Source: Caballeronia concitans | GTDB lineage: Bacteria; Pseudomonadota; Gammaproteobacteria; Burkholderiales; Burkholderiaceae | Direction of reading: 5' to 3' | Length of the DNA: 64,000 nt | NCBI RefSeq assembly: GCF_001544615.1 | Contig: NZ_FCNV02000002.1 | Coordinates: 496,001 to 560,000 of the forward strand | In this document: piece after piece, positions 1-7,327 of the stretch | Layout of the letters: each line of letters starts with the position of its first letter | Position numbering within the stretch: position 1 is the first letter of the stretch | The notes under the pieces: model-generated | What the model was told of the DNA's origin: nothing | Database searches by the model: none | What the model saw: the letters and a program-made list of their open reading frames with translations, nothing else | Program-made: the position numbers and the translations under genes

Positions 1-653
1 CACGCGCCACCTTCCGCGCGAAGATGCAGAAGCTCGCCGAGCATGTGGGGGTTTGCGAGCCTGTCGCGTTCGATATGACCGACGTGCATCGCACTTTCGA
101 TGTCATTCGCGCGCAGAACTTCATCGCCCAGTTCCGCGAGACGTATGAGCGCGATCCGTCGCTGCTCGGACCGAACACGCGCGCGAACTACGAAATGGGC
201 GTGACGATGACCCTCGCCGATGTCGTGTGGGCGCACGCGACGCAGACCACGCTGTATCGACGCTTTCAGCAGCAGTTGCAGCGCTACGACATCATCGTCT
301 CACCGACCACGCCCATCACGCCGTTCCCGTGGTCGCAATGGCATCTCGACGCGATCAACGGCAAGCCGCTCGACACGTACTATCGCTGGCTCGGCCTCAC
401 TTACGTCATCTCGCTGATGACGAACCCCGCGGTCTCGCTGCCGTGCGGTGTCGATCACGCGGGCATGCCGTTCGGCCTGCAACTCATCGGCGCGCTTCGT
501 GGCGATGCGCGCCTGCTCGATATCGCCGAAGCGCTCGAAACCGCGTTCGCCAACGACGATGCGCTCAAGCGCCCGACGCCCGACCTCGCGAAACTGCGCG
601 CGCCGGTGGCGGAGCTGACGTCGATCGTCACGCATCCGCCCGTGCACGGATAA
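1..653 (+). CDS. Amidase signature family protein, C-terminal part (5' end outside window)
   Basis: The frame is open from the first bases, so the gene starts upstream of the window; the first internal ATG is at 24 but is not a convincing start. About 217 residues are visible. They match the C-terminal part of amidase-signature hydrolases: the 'YDIIVSPTTPITPFPW' strand, a 'NPAVSLPCG' segment followed by 'GMPFGLQLIG', and the terminal helix that closes the fold. These enzymes hydrolyse amide bonds with a Lys-cisSer-Ser triad, which lies in the missing N-terminal part, so the substrate and activity cannot be judged. It converges on the CBS-BON gene with an 8-base gap. Family confident; substrate unknown. 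Confidence 0.85.
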   Translation, partial: RATFRAKMQKLAEHVGVCEPVAFDMTDVHRTFDVIRAQNFIAQFRETYERDPSLLGPNTRANYEMGVTMTLADVVWAHATQTTLYRRFQQQLQRYDIIVSPTTPITPFPWSQWHLDAINGKPLDTYYRWLGLTYVISLMTNPAVSLPCGVDHAGMPFGLQLIGALRGDARLLDIAEALETAFANDDALKRPTPDLAKLRAPVAELTSIVTHPPVHG

Positions 654-661
654 GCGCTCGG

Positions 662-1357
662 TCAGATGCCCGGCATGATGGGATACGGAATGGTGTGGTC
701 TTCCACGTACTTCACGCCGGGAATATTCACCGAAGCGGTGCGCATGGCTTCGAGTTGTTCCGTGGACCAGACCGTGCCCCACAAATGCACGACGCCGTTG
801 CGCACGACGATATTGCGCCCGGGAAACGCCCAGCCGCGCCCGGAGAGTTCGCCCATGAGCATCGCGCGGATTTCGTTATCGCTCGGGGATACACCCGGCT
901 CGGCTTCGTCGTCCGGCGCGGAAGCCAGCGCCTGCACCAGATTCGAACGGCTGACGATGCCGACGAGCCGCCGGTCGCGCAGCACCGGCACGCGCTTGAT
1001 GTGCCGGCTTTCCAGCAACGCGGCGATTTCCCCGAGCGACGCGTCCTCTTCCACGCACACCACGTTGCGGCTCATGATCTCGCCGACCTTGCGCGCGTGC
1101 GACTTCACGTAGTCCGCCGCGCCATCGGAGCCGACGAGATCGAGCCACCATGAACGCCGGCCCTGGCGCTTCTCGGTATCGGTTTCGCTGCGATGAAGCA
1201 GGTCGCCTTCGCTGACCATGCCGATCACATGCCCCTTTTCATCGACGACCGGCGTCGCGCTGATGCGATGCTTCACCAGCAATTGCGCCAGTTCGCGGAC
1301 GGTGGTGTCGGGCGTGACGGTCACGACGTTCGATGTCATCACATCGCGTGCTTGCAT
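662..1357 (-). CDS. CBS domain pair protein with C-terminal BON domain
   Basis: 231 residues. Two CBS motifs occupy roughly residues 1-60 ('MQARDVMTSNVVTVTPDTTV', 'HRISATPVVDEKGHVIGMVSEGDLL') and 90-145 ('EIMSRNVVCVEEDASLGEIA', 'IKRVPVLRDRRLVGIVSRS'). A BON domain follows at about 155-225 ('VVHLWGTVWSTEQLEAMR...IPGVKYVEDH'). CBS pairs bind adenine nucleotides as energy sensors; BON domains are linked to membrane or phospholipid association. A perfect FNR-type dyad lies about 105 bases upstream of the start, and the neighbours (alcohol dehydrogenases, DUF1488, flavodoxin) fit a low-oxygen response, as in the low-oxygen-activated locus known in Burkholderia cenocepacia. The precise partner is unknown. 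Confidence 0.88.
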   Translation of the reverse strand: MQARDVMTSNVVTVTPDTTVRELAQLLVKHRISATPVVDEKGHVIGMVSEGDLLHRSETDTEKRQGRRSWWLDLVGSDGAADYVKSHARKVGEIMSRNVVCVEEDASLGEIAALLESRHIKRVPVLRDRRLVGIVSRSNLVQALASAPDDEAEPGVSPSDNEIRAMLMGELSGRGWAFPGRNIVVRNGVVHLWGTVWSTEQLEAMRTASVNIPGVKYVEDHTIPYPIMPGI

Positions 1358-1463
1358 GATGGGCTCCTTGAATGTTGGATTCGAGTGAATTCGTCAGTTG
1401 ATCGAAGCGACCGCTGCTTCTGGCTTATGCGTGTCCACGATACCCTTCACGCCATGCACAGCC

Positions 1464-1477
1464 TTGACGTGTGTCAA
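1464..1477. promoter_or_regulatory. FNR/ANR-type box, TTGAC-N4-GTCAA
   Basis: A perfect 5+5 dyad with a 4-base spacer in the divergent region between the CBS-BON gene (start 1357, minus) and the histidine kinase (plus). It matches the FNR/ANR consensus TTGAT-N4-ATCAA except for the symmetric C/G at the inner position, a variation tolerated by ANR/DNR proteins. Two further boxes of the same type lie at 4170 and 6201. Confidence 0.6.
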
Positions 1478-1555
1478 TCGTGCGTCATATGCGCCGGATG
1501 CGGGACCGCGCACGTCGTGACGTGACGCGCCAAGTCGCGGCGTCTACACTGGCAC

Positions 1556-2674
1556 ATGCGGCCCGAACTTCAACCGATCCGAACCTCAATCGATCCGTTC
1601 ATGACGCCCGACGAACCGACGCTTTCTTCGCCCTTGCAGACCGACGCGCACTTCCGCCTTTTAGTGGAAACGGTCGAGGACTACGCCATCTTTCTGCTCG
1701 ATGCGCGCGGTCATGTCGCTACCTGGAACAATGGCGCGCAACGTATCAAAGGCTATGACGCGTGCGAAATCGTGGGCCGTCATTTTTCGGTCTTTTATCC
1801 GCGCGAAGATGTCGAGACGGGCAAGCCGCAACACGAACTCGATGCAGCGGCGCGTGCGGGCCGCATCGAGGACGAAGGCTGGCGCGTTCGCAAGGACGGC
1901 ACGCGCTTCTGGGCGAACGTCGTCGTCACGGCGCTGCATGACGCGAACGGCAAGCTGATCGGCTTCGCCAAGGTCACGCGCGACCTGACCGACCGCCTGC
2001 GCCTGGCTGAACTTCAGCATGCGCGCGATTTATCCGCGCACGTGCAGGCCGCGCTCGAAAACGAACGCGCGTCGATTGCGCGCGAATTGCACGACGACCT
2101 CGGCCAGCAGCTGGCCGCTTTGAAGATGCAGATCGCCACGCTCGGCAACGCCGCCGCACGCCCTCCGCGCGCCGACATCCAGCCGATAGAAGCGCAGATC
2201 GACACGATCATCGCTTCGGTCAGACGAATCGCGGCTGGCCTGCGCCCCCCCGTGCTCGACGACCTCGGTCTCTTCGCCGCCATCGAGTGGCTCGTCAACG
2301 ACTTTCGCCGCCGCTACGGCATCGAGATCGCGCTCGTCATCGAAGGCGAGGAGATCGAATTCGGCGCGGCGGCATCGACCTCGGTATTCAGGCTCGTGCA
2401 GGAAGCGCTCACGAACGTCGCGCGGCATGCAGAGGCGAGCGAAGTGCGCATCGTCATCGGCTGCACGGCGGCGCACTGCACGTTGCGCATCGAGGACAAC
2501 GGCCGCGGCGCGACCCTCGGCAAGCGCGACCCGAGCGCATTCGGCCTGCTCGGCATGGGCGAACGCGTGCGGCAACTGGGCGGCGTCATCGTGTTTCATA
2601 GCAGGCCGGGCGAAGGATTCCGCATCGACGTGACGCTGCCTTTGAGCGCGATGATGAGCGACGGTCGCGCTTGA
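1556..2674 (+). CDS. PAS-domain sensor histidine kinase (HisKA_3 / NarX-type)
   Basis: 372 residues from the ATG at 1556. A second ATG at 1601 is equally possible, as neither has a clear ribosome-binding site. A PAS domain covers about residues 30-145 ('VETVEDYAIFLLDARGHVATWNNGAQRIKGY', ending 'FAKVTRDLTDR'). The HisKA_3 dimerisation domain carries the phospho-acceptor His179 in 'IARELHDDLGQQ'. A HATPase_c domain follows ('RLVQEALTNVARHA', 'IEDNGRG', 'GLLGMGERVRQLGG'). There are no transmembrane segments, so it is a soluble kinase sensing a cytoplasmic cue through PAS. No response regulator is encoded next to it. Its stop lies 2 bases from the convergent alcohol dehydrogenase stop. Confidence 0.9.
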   Translation: MRPELQPIRTSIDPFMTPDEPTLSSPLQTDAHFRLLVETVEDYAIFLLDARGHVATWNNGAQRIKGYDACEIVGRHFSVFYPREDVETGKPQHELDAAARAGRIEDEGWRVRKDGTRFWANVVVTALHDANGKLIGFAKVTRDLTDRLRLAELQHARDLSAHVQAALENERASIARELHDDLGQQLAALKMQIATLGNAAARPPRADIQPIEAQIDTIIASVRRIAAGLRPPVLDDLGLFAAIEWLVNDFRRRYGIEIALVIEGEEIEFGAAASTSVFRLVQEALTNVARHAEASEVRIVIGCTAAHCTLRIEDNGRGATLGKRDPSAFGLLGMGERVRQLGGVIVFHSRPGEGFRIDVTLPLSAMMSDGRA

Positions 2675-2676
2675 CC

Positions 2677-3669
2677 TCAATCGCCGATGCGCAATACCGC
2701 CGCGCCCGCCAGCCGTCCCGCGCGAAGATCGGCGAGCGCCTGGTTTGCATCGGCGAGCGCGTAGGTTCGTGTGCGAATGCGAAGCGCAACGGCGTCCGCG
2801 CAGGCCATGAACGCCGCGCCGTCCGCGCGCGTCAGGTTCGCCACCGATACGATGCGCCGCTCGCCCCAAAGCAGCGCATAAGGAAACGCGGGAATGTCGC
2901 TCATGTGGATGCCGCCGCACACCACCACGCCGCCCTTCGCCACCGCGCCGAGCGCGACCGGCACGAGCGCACCGGCGGGCGCGAAGATCAGCGCGGCATC
3001 GAGTTCGTCGGGCGCGCGTTCGTCGCTGCTGCCGGCCCAGTGCGCGCCGAGATCGAGCGCGAGCGCTTGCGCCGCCGTATCGCCCGCCCGCGTGAACGCG
3101 TAGACCGTGCGCCCTTCGTGGCGCGCCACTTGCGCGACGATATGCGCCGCCGCGCCGAACCCGTATATGCCGATGCGCCTCGCGTCGCCCGCCATCTTCA
3201 GCGTTCTATAGCCGATGAGTCCGGCGCACAGCAGCGGCGCGGCTTCGACGTCCGAATAGCGCGACGGCAACGGCAGGCAGAAACGGCTATCGGCGACGAT
3301 GCGCGTGGCATAGCCGCCATCGAGCGTATAGCCGGTGAAGCCGGGCGCATCGCACAGATTCTCGCGATGGCTCGCGCAATAACGGCACTGCCCGCACGTA
3401 TGGCCGAGCCACGGCACGCCGACGCGCTCGCCGGGCGAGAAGCCTTCGACGCCCGCGCCGATCGCCGCGACGCGACCGACGACTTCGTGCCCCGGTATCA
3501 CCGGGCGCTTCGGATGCGCGAGTTCGCCATCGACCACATGCAGGTCGGTGCGGCACACGCCGCACGCGGCGATATCGATCAGCAGTTGGCCCGCGCCCGC
3601 GACGGGATCGTCGAGTTCGGCGGCGCGCAATTCGGGCGATGTTCCGTCATAGAGCATCGCGCGCATCAT
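2677..3669 (-). CDS. Zinc-dependent alcohol dehydrogenase family protein
   Basis: 330 residues from the ATG at 3669 (a second ATG follows at 3666). It is a medium-chain dehydrogenase: catalytic zinc Cys in 'CGVCRTDLHVVDGEL', His in 'GHEVVGRV', four structural-zinc cysteines in 'CGQCRYCASHRENLC', then a Rossmann fold ('IGIYGFGAAAHIVAQVA'). It should oxidise an alcohol or reduce an aldehyde with NAD(P)H. The start overlaps the DUF1488 gene stop in an ATGA arrangement, so the two are translationally coupled and probably controlled by the FNR-type box at 4170. That placement suggests a fermentative or redox-balancing role. The substrate cannot be told from sequence. Confidence 0.9.
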   Translation of the reverse strand: MMRAMLYDGTSPELRAAELDDPVAGAGQLLIDIAACGVCRTDLHVVDGELAHPKRPVIPGHEVVGRVAAIGAGVEGFSPGERVGVPWLGHTCGQCRYCASHRENLCDAPGFTGYTLDGGYATRIVADSRFCLPLPSRYSDVEAAPLLCAGLIGYRTLKMAGDARRIGIYGFGAAAHIVAQVARHEGRTVYAFTRAGDTAAQALALDLGAHWAGSSDERAPDELDAALIFAPAGALVPVALGAVAKGGVVVCGGIHMSDIPAFPYALLWGERRIVSVANLTRADGAAFMACADAVALRIRTRTYALADANQALADLRAGRLAGAAVLRIGD

Positions 3670-4082
3670 TTGGCTCCGGGCGTCTCCCGTCCGCCGCGCG
3701 GCTTCTTCGCGGCTTCGGGCGGCTTTTGCAGCTCGGATTCGTGTTGCGCGGAAGGGGTGCCGCTCGTCACACGTGGATCGCGATGTGCGTTGAATCCCGA
3801 CGGCACGCTGCCGCTGAACCGGAAGTAGCCGCTGCGAAGCATGACCGGCTTGCGTCCGACGCTCGTGAGCAATTGCTCGGCGGCGCCTTCTATCGCGACG
3901 CGGTTGTTCTCGAACGCGCGCCGCAAGTCCTCTTCCCGCGACGACGCCGCGCCGAAATGGTCGCGCAGCGCTTCCGCCGATATCGTGCAGGCGATGTGCT
4001 CGCCGTCGGCGATTGCGTCGAACGTGAGCGCGGGTTCGTCGCCCTGATAGACGGGCGGAGTGGCGGGAAACGCAATGTCCAT
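3666..4082 (-). CDS. DUF1488 family protein with Pro/Lys-rich tail
   Basis: 138 residues from the ATG at 4082. The first about 85 residues ('MDIAFPATPPVYQGDEPALTF', 'CTISAEALRDHFGA', 'VGRKPVMLRSGYF') match DUF1488, a small family of unknown function common in Burkholderia. The remaining about 50 residues are a low-complexity tail ending in 'KKPRGGRETPGAK', which most family members lack. The gene is first in a two-gene unit with the alcohol dehydrogenase (4-base overlap), 88 bases downstream of a consensus FNR box. An upstream extension of the frame to 4121 lacks a ribosome-binding site, so 4082 is preferred. Confidence 0.75.
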   Translation of the reverse strand: MDIAFPATPPVYQGDEPALTFDAIADGEHIACTISAEALRDHFGAASSREEDLRRAFENNRVAIEGAAEQLLTSVGRKPVMLRSGYFRFSGSVPSGFNAHRDPRVTSGTPSAQHESELQKPPEAAKKPRGGRETPGAK

Positions 4083-4169
4083 GATGAGGGGCCTCGCAGG
4101 ACGTGGAAGCGCGCGGCGCATGCACCGTGACCTACGCTCTCAATCATCGCGCGCGAGTCTGCATGAACG

Positions 4170-4183
4170 TTGATGTAGATCAA
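4170..4183. promoter_or_regulatory. Consensus FNR/ANR box, TTGAT-N4-ATCAA
   Basis: An exact match to the FNR consensus dyad (TTGAT-GTAG-ATCAA), extended by flanking CG/CG. It lies 88 bases upstream of the DUF1488 start and just at the 3' end of the next upstream gene. It probably drives the DUF1488-alcohol dehydrogenase unit under low oxygen. Confidence 0.7.
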
Positions 4184-4485
4184 CGCCCGGACCCGCGTTC
4201 CCGCAGCACGTGCTCCGCATGCTCGAAAGCGCGATGTATTGCGACGCGCGATTCGGCATCCGTCATGCCCGGCCCCGGCAGCAGCTCTAAGTCGCACGTG
4301 ACCATGTCGAGCCGCGCGCGATGGAGCCTGCGCCCCGATTCGTCGTCGTAAGACTCGACGGTCAGATGACAGTCGAGAATATCGCCCGCCGTGCGCGATA
4401 GAAGCACGAGTTCCGCGCCGGCATCGCGCTCCACCTCGCCGGGACTCGCGAATCCGAGGCACGCGATCTGCATTCCGAGGCCCAT
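4180..4485 (-). CDS. Conserved hypothetical protein
   Basis: 101 residues from the ATG at 4485, chosen because GGAG stands 9 bases upstream; a GTG at 4545 in the same frame has no such site. The sequence is acidic, with no signal peptide or membrane segment and no motif I recognise ('GEVERDAGAELVLLSRTAGDILDCHLTVESYDDESGRR'). It follows the flavodoxin gene on the same strand with a gap of about 75 bases and is probably co-transcribed from the promoter upstream of the second alcohol dehydrogenase. The function is unknown. Its coding end overlaps the FNR-type box of the next unit. Confidence 0.6.
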   Translation of the reverse strand: MGLGMQIACLGFASPGEVERDAGAELVLLSRTAGDILDCHLTVESYDDESGRRLHRARLDMVTCDLELLPGPGMTDAESRVAIHRAFEHAEHVLRERGSGR

Positions 4486-4560
4486 GATCGGCAACTCCCA
4501 TCGTCCTGTTCTGATTGCCCCGATGCGTTGAAGCGCTGACTTCACACTGTCATGGCGAAA

Positions 4561-5073
4561 CTAGACGACCCACTCCACCTTGTCGATGCGCGCGAGCTTG
4601 CGCCGGATGCGATCGGCGAAAGCATCCAGCAGGCGGCGTTCGCCGTCGTCGCCGGGGTTGCCCCTGATCGCACAGCGCGCCACCGGCTGCTTGCCGCTCG
4701 CCGCCGTCATGTCCCTGAATGCGGTGGACTCGCCACGCATGTGCTCCGTGCAGAAAAAGGCCACGTACGGCAGCTTGCGCCGGTTGGCGAGGATCCACGA
4801 ACGCACCGGCGCGCTCACGGTGCCCGCCCAGACCGGCGTGCCGATGACCACCAGCTCGTAGCACGCGGGTTCGTGCCGGGGAGCGTCGACGCGAACGGTG
4901 CGTCCGAACACGGTATCGATGATCGCGCGCGCATAACCGATCGGCCCCGCGCGATCCTCAGGCTCGGCGATCGCTTCGAAATCGGCCTCCAGCCGCCTGG
5001 CGATCGCCGCGCCGACCGCGCGCGTCCGGCCGCTTCGGGAATAGCAGACCACGAGCACTCTGGACACGGCCAT
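4561..5073 (-). CDS. Flavodoxin domain protein
   Basis: 170 residues from the ATG at 5073. GGAGG abuts this ATG, so the GTG at 5067 (spacing 6) may be the true start. The FMN phosphate-binding loop is 'VCYSRSGRTRAVG' near the N-terminus, and 'GTPVWAGTVSAPVRSWI' is the second flavin loop typical of long-chain flavodoxin-like proteins. It should bind FMN and act as an electron carrier or quinone/flavin reductase in the cytoplasm. It lies 20 bases after the alcohol dehydrogenase stop at 5093, forming an operon downstream of the FNR-type box at 6201. Confidence 0.82.
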   Translation of the reverse strand: MAVSRVLVVCYSRSGRTRAVGAAIARRLEADFEAIAEPEDRAGPIGYARAIIDTVFGRTVRVDAPRHEPACYELVVIGTPVWAGTVSAPVRSWILANRRKLPYVAFFCTEHMRGESTAFRDMTAASGKQPVARCAIRGNPGDDGERRLLDAFADRIRRKLARIDKVEWVV

Positions 5074-5092
5074 CCTCCGCAAGGAAAGCGCT

Positions 5093-6136
5093 TCACGCCA
5101 CTTCGATGATCACCTTCAGCGCACCGGTCTCCGCCGCGCGGCTGAACGTGTCGTAAGCATCCAGCACGCGGTTCAGCCCGAAGCGATGCGTAATGAGCTG
5201 CTTCGGCGCGAGCCGCCCCGCGCGCACGGTCTTGAGCAGCATCGGCGTGCTGACGGTATCGACGAGCCGCGTCGTGATGTTGATATTGCGGTCCCACAGC
5301 GTTTCCAGATGCAGGTCCGCCTTCACGCCATGCACGCCGACATTCGCGATGGTCCCGCCCGCCGCGATGATCGCCTGGCACAGCTCGAACGTCGAAGGCA
5401 CGCCCACCGCTTCCACCGCGCAATCGACGCCCGCGCCGTCGGTCAGGCGCAGCGTTTCCTCGACGGGATCGGTGCGCGCAATGTCGATGCACGCGCTCGC
5501 GCCGAACGTGCTCGCCACTTCCAGCCGGTGCTTGTCGCGATCGATCATGATGATCTGCGCCGGAGTGTAGAACTGCGCGGTGAGCAGGGCGGCGAGTCCG
5601 ATCGGTCCCGCGCCGACGATCGCGACGGTCGAGCCCGGCTGCACGCGGCCGTTGAGCACGCCGCATTCGAAGCCCGTCGGCAGAATGTCCGACAGCATCA
5701 CGAGCGCTTCTTCCTCCACGCCCGCGGGAATCGGATACAGGCTCGTGTCGGCGTGCGGAATGCGCACGTATTCGGCCTGCGTGCCGTCGATCTTGTTGCC
5801 GAGAATCCAGCCGCCCGTCGCGCAATGCGAGTACATGCCGCGCCGGCACGCATCGCATTTTCCGCACGACGAAATGCACGAGATCAGCACGTGATCGCCC
5901 GGCTTGAACGCCGCGACCGCCGCGCCGACATGTTCGACGACGCCCACGCCTTCGTGCCCGAGCACGCGGCCGGGCTCGCACGTCGGCACGTCGCCCTTGA
6001 GGATATGCAGGTCGGTGCCGCAGATGGTCGTGCGCGTCACGCGGACGATCGCATCCGTGGGCGCGACGACCTTCGGCAACGGACGCTCGTCGAGCGACTT
6101 TCTTCCCGGACCGTGGTAGACGAGTGCTTTCATCAT
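5093..6136 (-). CDS. Zinc-dependent alcohol dehydrogenase (medium chain)
   Basis: 347 residues from the ATG at 6136, which has GGAG 5 bases upstream; the frame extends to 6214 but that part is not protein-like. Motifs: catalytic Zn Cys in 'TICGTDLHILKGD', 'GHEGVGVVEHVG', structural Zn cysteines in 'CGKCDACRRGMYSHC', and the NAD-binding 'VAIVGAGPIGLAALL'. It resembles glutathione-independent formaldehyde or secondary-alcohol dehydrogenases of the TDH/2,3-butanediol group. It is the first gene of an operon with the flavodoxin; an FNR-type dyad 65 bases upstream suggests oxygen-limited expression. It is a paralogue of the dehydrogenase at 2677 but clearly divergent from it. Confidence 0.9.
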   Translation of the reverse strand: MMKALVYHGPGRKSLDERPLPKVVAPTDAIVRVTRTTICGTDLHILKGDVPTCEPGRVLGHEGVGVVEHVGAAVAAFKPGDHVLISCISSCGKCDACRRGMYSHCATGGWILGNKIDGTQAEYVRIPHADTSLYPIPAGVEEEALVMLSDILPTGFECGVLNGRVQPGSTVAIVGAGPIGLAALLTAQFYTPAQIIMIDRDKHRLEVASTFGASACIDIARTDPVEETLRLTDGAGVDCAVEAVGVPSTFELCQAIIAAGGTIANVGVHGVKADLHLETLWDRNINITTRLVDTVSTPMLLKTVRAGRLAPKQLITHRFGLNRVLDAYDTFSRAAETGALKVIIEVA

Positions 6137-6200
6137 CGGGCTCCTCACACATTGGCGTTGGATGAACCCGGCCACTTTATTCGCGCGGCGAAAGCGGCCC

Positions 6201-6214
6201 TTGACCTGGGTCAA
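6201..6214. promoter_or_regulatory. FNR/ANR-type box, TTGAC-N4-GTCAA
   Basis: A perfect dyad (TTGAC-CTGG-GTCAA) 65 bases upstream of the alcohol dehydrogenase at 5093-6136, a typical distance for an activating FNR/ANR site. It has the same symmetric variant as the box at 1464. Confidence 0.62.
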
Positions 6215-6241
6215 GCGATGCGCGATGTGCGTGCGAAAGCG

Positions 6242-7171
6242 TCAACGCGCCGCGCGCGCGATACGCCTTGGCGGCACCACTTCCGCGAGCAGTTCGTCCT
6301 GCAACCCGCGCAGGACATCGACGAACGCCGTGGCGAGCCGCTCGCGCGGCCTGTGCGGCGGAAAGAGCAGATACATCGGAAACAGCGTGGCCGGCAGAAA
6401 CGGCCGAATGGCGATCTCCGGCCCCGCATAGTCGCGCGCGACGATAGGATGCGCGAGCGTCACGCCCATCCCGTGCCGCACCATTTCGCAGCACATGGCC
6501 GTGTATTGCGCCTCGATGGCGAGCACGCGATTGACGCCCGCGCGCTGGAACACGTCGTCCATCATGGCGCGCGTGCCGTCCCCGTGACAGAGCGAAATGA
6601 ACGATTCGCCTTCGAGATCCTCGGGCCGGATGACACGCTTCGCCGCGAGCCTGTGCGCCGCCGGCATCACGCAAACGGCGGCCACGCTGGATAGCTGCTC
6701 GATCTCGCAGTCCGACGCCTCGCTCACATACACGGCCACGCCCAGATCGCAGAACTGCGAGGCGGTCCAGTGATTGATCGTGCCCGACGTATTCACGTGC
6801 AACGACACCGTGACTTCCGGAAACAGCGCGACGAAGCGTTTGATGGCATGCGGTACGAGCGTCATGCCCGCCGACGGCATCGCCGCGATGCGCAGACGGC
6901 CGCTGCCGAGATTGCGGATCTGCGCCGCCGCGTTGGCGAGTCCCTGCAAACCGACGAACGCCCGCTCCACTTCGCGGAAGAATGCGGTGCCTTCGCTCGT
7001 CGGGATCAGGCGCACGCCGCTGCGCTGAAAAAGCTGCAGGCCCGTGTCGCGTTCGAGCTGTGAAATGAGGCGGCTCACGTTGGGCTGCGACGTGAACAGC
7101 GCCTTGGCGGCGGCGGTCATCGACCCCGAGACCATTACTGCGCGAAACGCCTCGATGTGCTTCAGATTCAT
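6242..7171 (-). CDS. LysR family transcriptional regulator of the opine-like oxidation operon
   Basis: 309 residues. The N-terminal winged helix-turn-helix is clear ('MNLKHIEAFRAVMVSGSMTAAA', 'TSQPNVSRLISQLE'), followed by a LysR substrate-binding domain. The N-terminus resembles OccR/NocR-type regulators of opine catabolism. It is divergent from the ABC transporter-oxidase operon starting at 7328, the standard arrangement for a LysR protein controlling its neighbour. A perfect ATCCAT-N11-ATGGAT dyad lies 30 bases upstream of its own start. The effector is presumably the transported substrate. A gaGGGA ribosome-binding site precedes the ATG at 7171. Confidence 0.9.
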   Translation of the reverse strand: MNLKHIEAFRAVMVSGSMTAAAKALFTSQPNVSRLISQLERDTGLQLFQRSGVRLIPTSEGTAFFREVERAFVGLQGLANAAAQIRNLGSGRLRIAAMPSAGMTLVPHAIKRFVALFPEVTVSLHVNTSGTINHWTASQFCDLGVAVYVSEASDCEIEQLSSVAAVCVMPAAHRLAAKRVIRPEDLEGESFISLCHGDGTRAMMDDVFQRAGVNRVLAIEAQYTAMCCEMVRHGMGVTLAHPIVARDYAGPEIAIRPFLPATLFPMYLLFPPHRPRERLATAFVDVLRGLQDELLAEVVPPRRIARAAR

Positions 7172-7200
7172 GCGCGTTTTCCCTCATCGGAACAACCATG

Positions 7201-7223
7201 ATCCATATCATCCCTGCATGGAT
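7201..7223. promoter_or_regulatory. LysR-type operator dyad, ATCCAT-N11-ATGGAT
   Basis: A perfect 6+6 inverted repeat with an 11-base spacer containing the T-N11-A core of LysR recognition boxes. It is centred in the divergent region between the LysR gene (7171) and the binding-protein gene (7328), about 105 bases upstream of the latter. Confidence 0.6.
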
Positions 7224-7327
7224 AGGTATTTTATTCGTATTGGACGATATGAACCGCCGGCGCGACACTGCCTCTCAGGCTCAGGTTCGAAGCCGCCTCG
7301 CACATACCGGAACTGGAGATCGTCGTC

